A DNA stretch of 64,000 nt from Actinomycetota bacterium (GCA_021324355.1 JAJPJD010000049.1:181314-245313); one strand, 5' to 3'. Positions 42,147 through 51,274 are shown, numbered from the stretch's first letter. Translations and numbers: made by a program. The notes: a model not told the origin generated them from the sequence alone.

Positions 42147-44042
42147 TCAGGGCTTTGCGGCACCCTCCGAAGGGGCTATGCGGTCAAGGGAGGGACCAAG
42201 CGCGTCCAAATCGCCAGTCAGGTCGCCCCCCCTTCCCTGCCCGACCCATGCCGTGTACAGAGCGGCGTAGCGCCCTCCCTTGGCCACCAGCTCATCGTGA
42301 GTCCCGAGCTCGAGGAGGCCGCCATTGTCGACCACCCCAACGCGGTCAGCCCGTTCAGCCGTGGAGAGTCGGTGAGCGATGACAATCACGGTTCGACCAG
42401 CCATCAACGCCGCAAGTGCTCGTTCGACCTCGGACTCGGTACCGGGGTCGAGGCTGGAGGTGGCCTCGTCGAGGATCAAGACGTCGGGGTTCGCTAGCGC
42501 TGCTCGGGCCAGCGACACCAACTGGCGTTCGCCCGCAGACAGCCGAGATCCTCGCTCCCTGACCTCGGTCTGAAGGCCCTCGGGCAGCGCGTCGAACCTC
42601 GCTTCGCACCCGATCGTGCGCAGCGCCCTTCTAACGTCGTCCTCGGTTGCCGTTTCATCGGCGAGTCGAACGTTGTCCAGGATGCTTCCGTGGAACAGGA
42701 AGCCTTCCTGCGGCACGACCGCGATCCGTTGTCGGACCGAGGCAAACGTCGCATCGCGCAGGTCGACTCCGCCGAAACTTACGGTGCCCTCGACGGGGTC
42801 GTAGAAGCGGGCCATCAACTTCGCCAAGGTCGACTTCCCGGCCCCAGTAGGGCCAACCAAGGCGATTCGTTCTGCTGGTGCGACTCTGATGGACACGTCC
42901 CGTAGCACCATCTCCGACCCGCCGGGGTTGTAAGAGAAACTGACTCGGTCGACGACCAGTTCACCCTTCGCCGGGAGCTCAACGGCACCAGGCTTCTCGG
43001 AGACGGCCGGTTGGGTGTCCATCAGCCCAAAGATCTTCTTAAGCGCAGCTCCGGACTGTTGGACCAGATTGAACAGCTGGCTGAACTGTTGGATCGGGTT
43101 GATCAGGTATGCCAGGAACAGGACGAAAGCGCTGACGGTGCCGATCGAAGTCCGGTGCCAGTGAACGAGTAGTGCACCAAACCCAATGATGACGGCTGTC
43201 GCCGCGGCGTTCGTGAACTCGACAATCGGGAAGTACCGAGCCGAGATTTTGACCGCGTGCAAGTTCGCGTCGTATTGCGCTTGGTTGTGGTCGACGAATC
43301 TGGCGAACTGTTGCTCTTCTCGCCCGAACGCTTGAACCACCCGAATGCCAGACAGGGATTCCTGTAGTGTCGAGAGGGTCTGGCTGATGCGGTCCCGAAC
43401 CGTTAGGTACGCGAGGTCCGAGTCTCGTCGGAACTTTCGGCTGGCGATGATCACCGGCGGCAGCACCACCATCGTGACCGCGAACAACAGGGGGGACAGC
43501 ACGGCCATGATGACGATGACCCCGACGAAGAGCAGACCGCTGGTCACAAAGACCACCATTCCCTGCTGAACGAGGTTCTCCAGGGCGTCGATGTCGGTAG
43601 TCATGCGACTGACCAAACGGCCAGTCTGCTCGCGGTCGAAGAAAGACATCGACAGGGACAGCAGGTGTCGGAAGACTCGCTTGCGTAGGTCGCGGAGGAA
43701 GGACTCTCCCACCCTGTTCACCAGGATGATCTGGGACCGCTCGAGGATCCCCATCGAGACCGCGATCACCAGGTAGACCAGCGCCGAGCCGACGATCACC
43801 CGCTTGTCGAAGTGGTGCGGGATCAGCGCATGGTCGATCGCGTACCGGACAACGAGGGGTCCGGCCACAGTGGTCGCGGTATAGCCAACGAGCACCACCA
43901 GAGCCAGCATCAGCCCGGCCCGGTAGGGCTTCGTCATCCGCCAGGTCCGTTTGATGATCCGCCCGGCTTCAGCCGCGTCGACCCGATCTTCGTCCTCGAT
44001 CGCGCCCTGGCTCCAGCCGGGGCCCCCGCCCATGCCACGCAT
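42147..44042 (-). CDS. ABC exporter half-transporter (consensus-site partner)
   Basis: A 631-residue ABC exporter: six transmembrane helices (about 45-330) and an ATPase domain. ALVGPTGAGKSTLAKL is Walker A, VLILDEATSSLDP Walker B with the catalytic Glu, and RLSAGERQLVSLARA a deviating signature (LSAGE for LSGGQ). Its ATG 44042 overlaps the stop of the upstream exporter gene by one base. Since the partner has a normal signature but a degenerate Walker B, the two should form a heterodimer with one active and one degenerate ATP site, as in TM287/288 or BmrCD. Substrate is probably a drug or lipid. Confidence 0.93.
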   Translation of the reverse strand: MRGMGGGPGWSQGAIEDEDRVDAAEAGRIIKRTWRMTKPYRAGLMLALVVLVGYTATTVAGPLVVRYAIDHALIPHHFDKRVIVGSALVYLVIAVSMGILERSQIILVNRVGESFLRDLRKRVFRHLLSLSMSFFDREQTGRLVSRMTTDIDALENLVQQGMVVFVTSGLLFVGVIVIMAVLSPLLFAVTMVVLPPVIIASRKFRRDSDLAYLTVRDRISQTLSTLQESLSGIRVVQAFGREEQQFARFVDHNQAQYDANLHAVKISARYFPIVEFTNAAATAVIIGFGALLVHWHRTSIGTVSAFVLFLAYLINPIQQFSQLFNLVQQSGAALKKIFGLMDTQPAVSEKPGAVELPAKGELVVDRVSFSYNPGGSEMVLRDVSIRVAPAERIALVGPTGAGKSTLAKLMARFYDPVEGTVSFGGVDLRDATFASVRQRIAVVPQEGFLFHGSILDNVRLADETATEDDVRRALRTIGCEARFDALPEGLQTEVRERGSRLSAGERQLVSLARAALANPDVLILDEATSSLDPGTESEVERALAALMAGRTVIVIAHRLSTAERADRVGVVDNGGLLELGTHDELVAKGGRYAALYTAWVGQGRGGDLTGDLDALGPSLDRIAPSEGAAKP

Positions 44043-45907
44043 CAGCTCGTCACCTGGTCGAACTGGCTGCGCAGCTCAGCACGAGCTGCGGCAACGGCTG
44101 CTTGAGCCAGGACTTCTCGGTAGCGAGAGCAGGTCGTGATCAGCTCGTCGTGGGTCCCGCTGGCAACGATCCGACCAGCATCGAGCAGCACGACGCGCTC
44201 GGCGAGAGCGATAGTGGCTGGACGATGAGCTATGACGATTGTCGTTCGATCGGCCATGACCTGCCGAAGCGCATCTCGGATCTCATGCTCTTTGTTCGCG
44301 TCGACAGAGGAGGTGGCGTCGTCCAGGATCAGGACGCGAGGGTCGGCAAGAATCGCTCTGGCGAGAGCGATTCGTTGACGCTGGCCGCCCGAGAGCGAGA
44401 AGCCGCGCTCGCCGAGCACGGTGTCGTAGCCGTCGGGGAGCTCGGAGATGAAGGAGTCGGCCCCGGCTAAGCGAGCAGCGCGCTCGATCCGCTCGAAGGC
44501 GGCACCGGGTTCAGCGAACGCGATGTTGGCGGCGACCGTGTCGGTGAACAAGAAGGTGTCTTCGAAGACCACTGCCACGGCTTTGCGCAGCTCGGTCAGC
44601 TTCAGGTCACGGACATCGTGGCCGTCGAGCAGCACCCGTCCGCCGTCGACGTCGTAGAAGCGTGGGATGAGTCGGGCGAGAGTGGTCTTGCCCGAACCGG
44701 TCGGCCCGACTACCGCGACCGACTCACCAGGCGCAACAACTAGATCAAGTCCGTCAAAGACTGGTGTGTCGCTCTTGGCATACGCGAATCGGACGCCCTC
44801 GAAGCGGATCTCACCTGGGCCAGGATCGAGGTGCTTGGCCGAAGGCCGATCTTTGACCTCCGGGAGCGCATTGAGGATCTGGCTCACACGTTCGGACGAG
44901 GCGACGGCGCGCTGGGCCTGGGCGATGATCTGCCCCAATGACTGGAGCGGGTTGATCAACATGGTGATGAACAGGTTGAACTCGACGAGCTGTCCCACCT
45001 CGATCCGGTGGTCGATGACGAGAAACCCTCCGTAGGCCAGGACCGCAACCATCGAGATGGCCGGAATGGTGTCCAGCATCGGCTGGAACAAACCTCGAAT
45101 CCGTGCCAGCTCGACGATTCGTTCAAAGACACGGTCTGCCCGGTGGCTCAACCGGCGGTACTGGCTGCCCTCGGCACCGAATCCCTTCACCGCTCGGATA
45201 CCGGTGACGGTCTCCTCGACGACGGTCGAGATGTCCGAGATCTCCTGCTGCAGGGACATCGACACCGGGTGGATCCGGGTCGAGAACTGCTTGGCGGCGA
45301 AGTTGACCACCGGCAGGCAGCACAGCGCGAGTAAGCCCAGCTGCCAGTCGATGACGAGCAGAAGGATCGATACGAGCACCACCGTGAGCAGGTTGGCCAC
45401 CGTGATCGGGATCATCGTGCAGAGTTGGTTGATCTGTTGGAGGTCGGTGGCCGCGCGGGCCATGAGCTGGCCGGTCTGGGCTTGGTCGTGGTACTGGAAG
45501 TCGAGCTCCTGCAGGTTGGCGAACATCGCCTGACGGAGGTCCGTCTCTACGGCATAGGAGACCTTGAAAGCGAGGTAGCGGCGGAAGCCCGAGCAAGCGG
45601 AAGACAGGGCGCCCAGCACGAGGATCGCTGCTACGTCGAAGAGCAGGTTGACGGGGTGCCAGCCGTTCTGCATGTCCCGGTCGATCGCGGTACCGGTGAG
45701 GTCCGGGATGAACACCCGGATGGCACTCCACAGCAGCCCGGCTCCGACACCCAGGAGGACCGCTCGCCGGTGGCGGAGGATGGTCCTGGTCAGCAGCCGC
45801 CATCCAATGGACTTTCCGGACTCCCTCTGCTCCCGATTTCGCCCCAACAAGTGCTGCTGTCCGATCGATCGACGCGTCGCGCGAGGCGCAAAGGCCTCGA
45901 ATGACAC
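44042..45907 (-). CDS. ABC exporter half-transporter (degenerate-site partner)
   Basis: A 621-residue ABC exporter half with six transmembrane helices (about 45-330) and an ATPase domain. AVVGPTGSGKTTLARL is Walker A and SLSGGQRQRIALARA a canonical signature, but Walker B reads VLILDDATSSVDA, with Asp in place of the catalytic Glu. It therefore complements the downstream half-transporter, which has Glu but a poor signature. GTG 45907 is used. The two genes overlap by one base and form an operon transcribed toward ssrA. Confidence 0.93.
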   Translation of the reverse strand: MSFEAFAPRATRRSIGQQHLLGRNREQRESGKSIGWRLLTRTILRHRRAVLLGVGAGLLWSAIRVFIPDLTGTAIDRDMQNGWHPVNLLFDVAAILVLGALSSACSGFRRYLAFKVSYAVETDLRQAMFANLQELDFQYHDQAQTGQLMARAATDLQQINQLCTMIPITVANLLTVVLVSILLLVIDWQLGLLALCCLPVVNFAAKQFSTRIHPVSMSLQQEISDISTVVEETVTGIRAVKGFGAEGSQYRRLSHRADRVFERIVELARIRGLFQPMLDTIPAISMVAVLAYGGFLVIDHRIEVGQLVEFNLFITMLINPLQSLGQIIAQAQRAVASSERVSQILNALPEVKDRPSAKHLDPGPGEIRFEGVRFAYAKSDTPVFDGLDLVVAPGESVAVVGPTGSGKTTLARLIPRFYDVDGGRVLLDGHDVRDLKLTELRKAVAVVFEDTFLFTDTVAANIAFAEPGAAFERIERAARLAGADSFISELPDGYDTVLGERGFSLSGGQRQRIALARAILADPRVLILDDATSSVDANKEHEIRDALRQVMADRTTIVIAHRPATIALAERVVLLDAGRIVASGTHDELITTCSRYREVLAQAAVAAARAELRSQFDQVTS

Positions 45908-45958
45908 ACCATCATAGGGTTCAGTGCGGTCGTTCTGCGAACCCTCGTCCGGGCGCCG

Positions 45959-46399
45959 GTGACCGAGATCGGGGACGAGGCGCTACAGCGCTTCGTCGAC
46001 GCCCAGGATGCGGACGGTTGCTTCGAGCGCGCCCTGGCCGAGTTGCGCTCGGGCCGCAAGCAGACCCACTGGATGTGGTTCGTGTTTCCGCAGCTCGCTG
46101 GCCTGGGGCGGAGCAGTACCGCCAGGCATTTCGCGATCGGCTCTTTGGCCGAGGCCCGGGCGTACCTTGGCCACCCGGTGCTCGGGCCTCGGTTGCTCGA
46201 GTGCGCTCAGGTCTTAGCCGAGCTTCCGGCCACCAGGGCCGAAGCGGTGCTGGGCCGGCTCGACGCCCAGAAGCTCCGGTCCTCGATGAGTTTGTTCCAT
46301 AGGGCTGATCCGACGGAGCCGCTGTTCCAGGCGGTGCTGGACAAGTACTTCGACGGCCAGCCCGATCCGGCCACCGATGCCCTGTTAGGGATCCAGTGA
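45959..46399 (+). CDS. DUF1810 family protein
   Basis: A 146-residue soluble protein of the DUF1810 family. Diagnostic are LQRFVDAQDADGCFERALAE, SGRKQTHWMWFVFPQLAGLG (the most conserved part), HFAIGSLAEARAYLGHPVLGPRL and DAQKLRSSMSLF. Function is unknown; no catalytic motif is evident. GTG 45959 is 51 bases from the divergent ABC exporter start. The 3' end overlaps the convergent smpB gene by 15 bases. Confidence 0.88.
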   Translation: MTEIGDEALQRFVDAQDADGCFERALAELRSGRKQTHWMWFVFPQLAGLGRSSTARHFAIGSLAEARAYLGHPVLGPRLLECAQVLAELPATRAEAVLGRLDAQKLRSSMSLFHRADPTEPLFQAVLDKYFDGQPDPATDALLGIQ

Positions 46400-46918
46400 C
46401 TGCACCCAACGGGAAGCATGGCTGGCGACGCGGGCGGCCTCGCGTTCGGCCTCCCGTGCCGCCAGAGCCCGCCGCTTGTCGTAGAGGCGGCGACCCTTGG
46501 CCAGGGCCAACTCCACCTTGGCCCTCCCGTCTTTGAAATAGAGCCGGACCGGGATGAGGGTCAAGGCCTGCTGTTGGGTCCGACCGAGGAGTTCGTCGAT
46601 CTGGGCGCGGTGGAGGAGGAGCTTGCGACGCCGGTCCGGGTCGTGGGCGCCGAAGCCGCTCGCGAACTGCCATGGGGGGATGTGCATGCCCACCAGCCAG
46701 ACTTCTCCGTCGGACACCCTGGCGTAGGCATCGGTGAGCTGAGCCCGGCCGGTCCGGAGCGACTTGACCTCGCTTCCTTGCAGGACGATCCCGCACTCGT
46801 AGGTCTCGAGGAGGTCGTAGTCGTGGCGCGCCCGGCGGTTGGTCGCTACCACCCGGTCAGCAGACGCGGCCTGCTTCTGGGCGAGCCGCTTGGCGATCTT
46901 CTTCTTGGCCCGCGCCAC
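46385..46918 (-). CDS. smpB: SsrA-binding protein SmpB
   Basis: A 177-residue SmpB, the protein partner of tmRNA that places its tRNA-like domain in the ribosomal A site. VATNRRARHDYDLLETYECG, GIVLQGSEVKSLR, QLTDAYARV and VRLYFKDGRAKVELALAKG are family motifs, and the basic C-terminal tail that enters the mRNA channel follows YDKR. An N-terminal Lys/Ala-rich arm of about 20 residues precedes the barrel. ssrA lies 4.3 kb away on the same strand. The start at 46918 is 50 bases from the divergent mec gene; the 3' end overlaps the DUF1810 gene. Confidence 0.96.
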   Translation of the reverse strand: MARAKKKIAKRLAQKQAASADRVVATNRRARHDYDLLETYECGIVLQGSEVKSLRTGRAQLTDAYARVSDGEVWLVGMHIPPWQFASGFGAHDPDRRRKLLLHRAQIDELLGRTQQQALTLIPVRLYFKDGRAKVELALAKGRRLYDKRRALAAREAEREAARVASHASRWVQSLDP

Positions 46919-46968
46919 CGCTGCAGGCTACCGGCCGACGGGAATCGGTCGGGGTCCCCGCCCTGGTC

Positions 46969-47418
46969 GTGAGCGATCGTTACGCTTTGATGTCGATGCT
47001 CCGGCTCTCGACAGAGGTCCAGCTGGCGGTGGTGGCCCACTGCCTTGCGGGCCTGCCCGAGGAGGCCTGCGGGCTCCTAGCCGGGGATCCGGCGCTCGAG
47101 GAGGTCGTGGCCTGGTACCCGACTCCGAACATCGCCCGGTCGGCCCGGGTTTACACGGTTGACCCCCTTGCCCACCTGCGGGCAGACCGGGATGCAGAGG
47201 CCCGGGGCCTGCAGATCGTCGGGGTCTTCCACTCCCACACCCATACCGATGCCTACCCGTCGCCTACCGACATCGCCCAGGCACCCGATCCGACGTGGCA
47301 CTACGTGATCGTCTCGCTCCGAGACATCCAGCCGGTGCTGCGGAGCTACCGGATCGTCGACGGGGCGGTCGAGGAGGAGTCGGTGGTGGTCCGGACCCAC
47401 TGGGCCCAGGCCAGCTGA
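46969..47418 (+). CDS. mec: Mec-like JAMM/MPN+ metalloprotease, CysO-cysteine hydrolase
   Basis: A 149-residue JAMM-fold zinc protease. PEEACGLLAG carries the catalytic Glu and HSHTHTDAYPSPTD is the complete H-x-H-x7-S-x2-D zinc motif. In Mycobacterium tuberculosis the orthologous position (Rv1334, Mec) releases cysteine from the CysO-cysteine adduct. Here cysO and cysM follow directly, so the same role is very likely. GTG 46969 or an internal ATG at 46990 could be the start. It is divergent from smpB. Confidence 0.9.
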   Translation: MSDRYALMSMLRLSTEVQLAVVAHCLAGLPEEACGLLAGDPALEEVVAWYPTPNIARSARVYTVDPLAHLRADRDAEARGLQIVGVFHSHTHTDAYPSPTDIAQAPDPTWHYVIVSLRDIQPVLRSYRIVDGAVEEESVVVRTHWAQAS

Positions 47419-47482
47419 GCTTCCGCCGGATCGCCGGGCCTCCGACCGGTGGCCGGAGGGGCCCCAACGGTCACCGTCCCGG

Positions 47483-47488
47483 TACAAT
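47483..47488 (+). promoter_or_regulatory. Possible internal -10 box ahead of cysO
   Basis: TACAAT at 47483-47488, preceded by CGG, lies in the 133-base gap between mec and cysO. No -35 near consensus was seen at the normal distance. It may give separate transcription of cysO-cysM. Confidence 0.35.
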
Positions 47489-47551
47489 CCTCAGCGGTTG
47501 GGTCAACATTGAGGCCGCCGGTCACCGCCGGCGTGCCGAGAGGGAGGTGCC

Positions 47552-47827
47552 GTGCCGGTCGAAGTCCGCCTGCCCACCGTCCTGCGCTCCCAGGCCGGGG
47601 GTCGCTCGACGGTGTCGGTGGAAGGCTCCACGGTGGGGGAGGTATTGCGTTCCCTCATCAGCCAGCACCCGGGGATGGGCGAGCAGGTCCTCAACCCCGA
47701 CGGGACCCTTCACCGGTTCGTGAACGTCTACGTCAACGACGACGACGTTCGGTACCTGTCGGCTCTTGATACCCCGGTCAAGGAGGGTGACGAAGTCTCG
47801 ATCCTGCCGGCGGTCGCCGGGGGCTGA
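47552..47827 (+). CDS. cysO: CysO-like sulfur-carrier protein (MoaD/ThiS family)
   Basis: A 91-residue ubiquitin-like sulfur carrier ending in Gly-Gly (PAVAGG), where the thiocarboxylate is formed. VEVRLPTVLRSQAGG, FVNVYVNDDDVRYL and VKEGDEVSILPAVAGG match MoaD/ThiS folds. Position between mec and cysM makes CysO the best assignment: its thiocarboxylate supplies sulfur to O-phosphoserine on CysM and Mec then frees cysteine. GTG 47552 is preceded by GGGAGG. The activating MoeB/MoeZ-like enzyme is not in the window. Confidence 0.92.
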   Translation: MPVEVRLPTVLRSQAGGRSTVSVEGSTVGEVLRSLISQHPGMGEQVLNPDGTLHRFVNVYVNDDDVRYLSALDTPVKEGDEVSILPAVAGG

Positions 47828-47835
47828 GCGCGCCC

Positions 47836-48804
47836 GTGCCTGTCGCCCGCAGCGTCCTCGACTTGATCGGCGGTACGCCGATGGTCGACGTCAGCCAGCT
47901 GAGCCCCAACCCTGACGTCCGACTGATCCTCAAGCTCGAGGGGCGGAACCCCGGCGGGTCGGTCAAGGACCGCGTCGCGTTGGCCCTGGTTGAGCAGGCC
48001 GAGGCGGAAGGGGTCCTCGAGCCTGGCCGTCCGGGACAGGTCCTGCTCGAGCCGTCGTCGGGCAACACTGGGATCGGGCTGGCCCTGGTCGCCAGGTTGA
48101 AGGGCTACCACCTCAAGGTGGTCCTGCCGGCCAACGTTTCCATCGAGCGTCGTCAGCTGCTCGAGCTCTGGGGAGCCGAGATCATCGAGTCTCCAGGGGA
48201 CGAGGGGTCCAACGGGGCGGTCAGACTTGCGCTGCGGCTGGCCGAGGAGCACCCGGACTGGCACATGCTGTACCAGTACGCGAATCCGGCGAACCCGGCG
48301 GCCCACTACCGGACCACCGGTCCCGAGATCTGGCGGGATTGTCCCGAGGTCACCCACCTGGTGGTCGGGCTGGGAACCTCGGGGACGCTGTTGGGTGTGG
48401 GGCGGTATTTGAAAGAGCGCAATCCGAAGGTCCAGATCTGGGCGGTCGAGCCCCCGGCCGGTGAACGAGTTGACGGTTTGCGCAACCTCGACGACGGCTA
48501 TGTGCCGCCCATCTTCGACCAGCTGGGGGGGGCCGAGCTGCTCGATCGAAAGATCGTCGTGCGGCCCCGGGAGTCGATCGAGGTCACCCGGCGACTCTTG
48601 GCCGAGGCTGGATTGTTCGTCGGGATTTCGACTGGGGCCGCCACGGCCGGCGCCATGCGCTGCGCCAAGCAAGTCCCTGAGGGGAGGTCAGCGGTCGTGG
48701 TCGTCATCTCAGCCGACGACGGGTGGAAGTACCTGTCGACCGGAGCGTGGACCGACGACCTCGATGTCGTGACCAAGCGCGCCGAGAACACGATCTACTT
48801 CTGA
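47836..48804 (+). CDS. cysM: PLP-dependent cysteine synthase CysM, probably O-phosphoserine/CysO-dependent
   Basis: A 322-residue PLP enzyme. NPGGSVKDRVAL has the PLP lysine, EPSSGNTGIGLAL the substrate loop, and VVGLGTSGTLLGVGRYL the phosphate-binding glycine loop. GISTGAATAGAM is in the C-terminal part. The gene order mec-cysO-cysM is that of Rv1334-Rv1336, whose CysM uses O-phospho-L-serine and CysO thiocarboxylate. The start GTG 47836 is eight bases after the cysO stop. It gives the cell a cysteine route less dependent on free sulfide. Confidence 0.94.
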   Translation: MPVARSVLDLIGGTPMVDVSQLSPNPDVRLILKLEGRNPGGSVKDRVALALVEQAEAEGVLEPGRPGQVLLEPSSGNTGIGLALVARLKGYHLKVVLPANVSIERRQLLELWGAEIIESPGDEGSNGAVRLALRLAEEHPDWHMLYQYANPANPAAHYRTTGPEIWRDCPEVTHLVVGLGTSGTLLGVGRYLKERNPKVQIWAVEPPAGERVDGLRNLDDGYVPPIFDQLGGAELLDRKIVVRPRESIEVTRRLLAEAGLFVGISTGAATAGAMRCAKQVPEGRSAVVVVISADDGWKYLSTGAWTDDLDVVTKRAENTIYF

Positions 48805-48805
48805 C

Positions 48806-49546
48806 GTGCCCAGCGGAACCCTGACCGTCCTGGGCTGTGACGGAAGCTATTCCGGCCCAGGCGGGGCTGGCAGCGGGTACTTGGTCAGGTCGGCCGAGGC
48901 GGTGATCTGGCTCGATGCTGGGCCCGGCACCTTCGCCCGGCTCCAGGAGGTCTGCTTTCCCGGCCTGCTGGACGCGGTGGTGCTCTCCCACGAGCACCCG
49001 GACCACTGGAGCGATTTCGAGTCCTTTGCCGTGTGGACCCGATTCCAGCGCGCCGCCGAACCCTTCCTGGTGCTCGCACCCCCGGGCCTGCGGGAGCGGT
49101 CCTACTTCGGCCGGGACCGTTCGCTTGCGTGGCGTGAGGTGACGCCGCCGTTCGAGATCCAGGTGAAGGACCTCCGGTGCCACTTCGGTGGGACCGACCA
49201 CGGCCCGCCCACGCTGGCCCTTCGTCTCGAGAAGGCCGAGGCTGGGGCGGACGACCTGGCCCTCGTCTACTCGGCCGATACCGGGCCCGACTGGTCAGTG
49301 GAGGAACTCGGCACCGGCATCGGGACGTTCCTCTGCGAGGCTTCCTACACCAAGGAGTATGAGGGCAGCTTCAAGCACCTGAGCGGACGTCAGGCTGGAG
49401 CCATGGCCCAGGGGGCGGGGGTTGGGGACCTGGTGGTCACCCATCGGTGGCCCACGGTGGATGCTGAGGCCCTCGGGCTCGAGGCGGCCGAGGCATTCGG
49501 ACGTCCCGTCTACCAGGCGACGCCCGGCATGGTCCTCGAGTGGTGA
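48806..49546 (+). CDS. MBL-fold metallohydrolase (Rv1339-like)
   Basis: A 246-residue metallo-beta-lactamase-fold protein. LDAGPGTFARL and VVLSHEHPDHWSD give the HxHxDH zinc motif; FGGTDHGPPTLALRL has the next metal His, and YSADTGPDWSV carries the bridging Asp, with VVTHRWP supplying the last His. Rv1339, the protein in the same relative place in M. tuberculosis, has been described as a cyclic-nucleotide phosphodiesterase; this one may have a similar role, but that is transfer by synteny. GTG 48806 is two bases after the cysM stop, so it is in the same operon. Confidence 0.87.
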   Translation: MPSGTLTVLGCDGSYSGPGGAGSGYLVRSAEAVIWLDAGPGTFARLQEVCFPGLLDAVVLSHEHPDHWSDFESFAVWTRFQRAAEPFLVLAPPGLRERSYFGRDRSLAWREVTPPFEIQVKDLRCHFGGTDHGPPTLALRLEKAEAGADDLALVYSADTGPDWSVEELGTGIGTFLCEASYTKEYEGSFKHLSGRQAGAMAQGAGVGDLVVTHRWPTVDAEALGLEAAEAFGRPVYQATPGMVLEW

Positions 49547-49584
49547 GCCGGGACGCTGGTCCGAACAGGAGGGAACCCTGAGCT

Positions 49585-50343
49585 ATGAGCGAGCCGATCG
49601 ATTCGCGAGTCCTGCGAGAGGACGGGAGGCAGCTGGACCAGCTGCGGCCGGTCGCCTTCGTGCGGGACTTCACCGAGTTCGCTCCGGGATCGGTCCTGGT
49701 CACGATGGGCCGCACCAAGGTCCTGTGCACCGCCTCGCTGGAGGAGCGGGTGCCTCCGTGGATGCGGGGAACCGGGCGCGGGTGGGTGACTGCCGAGTAC
49801 TCGATGTTGCCCGGCTCCACGCCCGAGCGGACAGACCGGGAGGCAGCCCGGGGCCGCCAGTCGGGTCGGACCCAGGAGATCCAGCGGCTTATCGCCCGGT
49901 CGTTGCGGTCGGTCTGCGACCTCGTCGCTCTGGGCGAGAACCAGCTGACGGTCGACTGTGACGTCCTGCAGGCCGACGGCGGGACCAGGACCGCTTCGAT
50001 CTGTGGCGCCTACGTCGCCCTCCACGACGCGTGCACCCGCCTCAAGCAGACCAGGGTCTTGACTGAGCATCCCCTGATCGATGAGGTGGCGGCAGTCTCG
50101 GTCGGGATCATCGACGGCGTCCCGATGCTGGACCTGCCCTACGGCGAGGACTCCCGGGCTGACGTCGACATGAACGTGGTGATGACCGGCTCTGGCCGGT
50201 TCGTGGAGATCCAGGGGACGGCCGAGCGAGCGGCGTTCAGCCGCACCGAGCTCGACGAGCTTGTGGAGCTGGCCGCTCGCGGGATCGAGCAGCTGGTTGC
50301 CGGTCAGCGGGCCGTCCTCGCCGAGCCGCCACCCCCCCGGTGA
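49585..50343 (+). CDS. rph: Ribonuclease PH
   Basis: A 252-residue phosphorolytic 3'-5' exoribonuclease that trims tRNA 3' ends. [74 protein letters not shown] and [18 protein letters not shown] are all characteristic, including the RNA- and phosphate-binding arginines. Normal length. ATG 49585 is preceded by AGGAGGGAA. Its stop overlaps the rdgB start (GTGA), the usual actinobacterial pairing. Confidence 0.96.
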   Translation: MSEPIDSRVLREDGRQLDQLRPVAFVRDFTEFAPGSVLVTMGRTKVLCTASLEERVPPWMRGTGRGWVTAEYSMLPGSTPERTDREAARGRQSGRTQEIQRLIARSLRSVCDLVALGENQLTVDCDVLQADGGTRTASICGAYVALHDACTRLKQTRVLTEHPLIDEVAAVSVGIIDGVPMLDLPYGEDSRADVDMNVVMTGSGRFVEIQGTAERAAFSRTELDELVELAARGIEQLVAGQRAVLAEPPPPR

Positions 50344-50945
50344 GCGGATCGGGCCGCTCCCTTGAGCTGGTCCTGGCCACGGCCAACCCGGACAAGGTGG
50401 TCGAGATCGGAGCCATCCTGGGGCAGGCCGGCATCACGGTGCTGCCCCGGCCGACCGACGTGGGCGAGGTCGAGGAAGACGGGGAAACCCTGCTCGACAA
50501 CGCCCGGCTGAAGGCGGTCACCCTCCAGCGTGCGACTGGCCGGGCCGCGGTGGCCGACGACACCGGGCTGGAGGTGGCCGCCCTCGACGGGGCGCCCGGG
50601 GTCCGTTCGGCTCGCTACGCCGGCGAGGGAGCGACCTACGCCGACAACGTCGCGAAGCTGCTGGCCGAGCTCGAGCGGGCCCCGAGCCGGAACCGGCAGG
50701 CCCGCTTCATCACGGTCGCCTTCGTCTCGTTCCCTGACGGCACCGAACTGTGGGAGACGGGCGTGGTGGAGGGGCACATCGCGACGGAGCCCCGCGGCTC
50801 CAACGGGTTCGGCTACGACCCGGTCTTCGTCCCCGAACCGGGGGACGGCCGGACGTTCGCGCAGCTGTCAGCAGCCGAGAAGCAGGCCGTCAGCCACCGA
50901 GGGCGGGCCTTTCGAGCGCTGGCCAATCGGCTCGGCTCGATGTGA
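50340..50945 (+). CDS. rdgB: dITP/XTP pyrophosphatase RdgB
   Basis: A 201-residue Ham1/RdgB nucleotide pyrophosphatase that removes dITP, ITP and [21 protein letters not shown] is the N-terminal signature, followed by [20 protein letters not shown], the metal- and base-binding part, and [15 protein letters not shown] plus [10 protein letters not shown] at the C-terminus. GTG 50340 overlaps the rph stop. It closes the mec-cysO-cysM-mbl-rph-rdgB operon. Confidence 0.96.
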   Translation: MSGSGRSLELVLATANPDKVVEIGAILGQAGITVLPRPTDVGEVEEDGETLLDNARLKAVTLQRATGRAAVADDTGLEVAALDGAPGVRSARYAGEGATYADNVAKLLAELERAPSRNRQARFITVAFVSFPDGTELWETGVVEGHIATEPRGSNGFGYDPVFVPEPGDGRTFAQLSAAEKQAVSHRGRAFRALANRLGSM

Positions 50946-50949
50946 GCGG

Positions 50950-50964
50950 CGCCACAATGTGGCG
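50950..50964 (+). terminator. Palindrome just after rdgB
   Basis: CGCCACAATGTGGCG at 50950-50964 is a perfect 7-1-7 inverted repeat starting five bases after the rdgB stop. It may mark the operon end or be an operator for the promoter that follows; the very small loop makes a plain terminator less likely. Confidence 0.4.
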
Positions 50965-50970
50965 GAGGCC

Positions 50971-50999
50971 TTCACAAACCGACCGGGACGCGAGACAAT
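50971..50999 (+). promoter_or_regulatory. Sigma70-like promoter of the leader region
   Basis: TTCACA at 50971-50976 and GACAAT at 50994-50999 are separated by 17 bases. Transcription would begin near 51006, upstream of the 19-codon frame. Confidence 0.45.
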
Positions 51000-51051
51000 G
51001 ATGCTGAGGCCGGCCTCTCTGAGGCTCGACCGTGGCGAAAGGAGCTTGCGG

Positions 51052-51111
51052 ATGTCGCACAGCTCGAGCGAGGAGCGTGTTCCGCCCGGGAGACCTCGCC
51101 CCGTCGGGTGA
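51052..51111 (+). CDS. Possible 19-residue leader peptide
   Basis: An ATG seven bases after AAAGGAG opens a 19-codon frame, MSHSSSEERVPPGRPRPVG, ending in TGA. The peptide contains Pro-Pro-Gly and Pro-Arg-Pro, sequences known to slow ribosomes. It lies about 50 bases after a promoter-like element and 160 bases before a strong hairpin, an arrangement seen in attenuation leaders. Evidence is positional only; it could be a chance frame. Confidence 0.35.
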   Translation: MSHSSSEERVPPGRPRPVG

Positions 51112-51274
51112 TCCGGCGGGGCATCCGCACCGGCCAGCGGCCCAGGATCCGTCTGCCTTCGGCCGTGCGCGGGAACCCCACCGGGGCTCCGGGCAGCGCG
51201 GTCCCAGCACCATGCGGCGAGCAGTGACCGGCTGGCTGGGGTGACAACTGCACAGCGTCTGCGGACGCAGTCGG

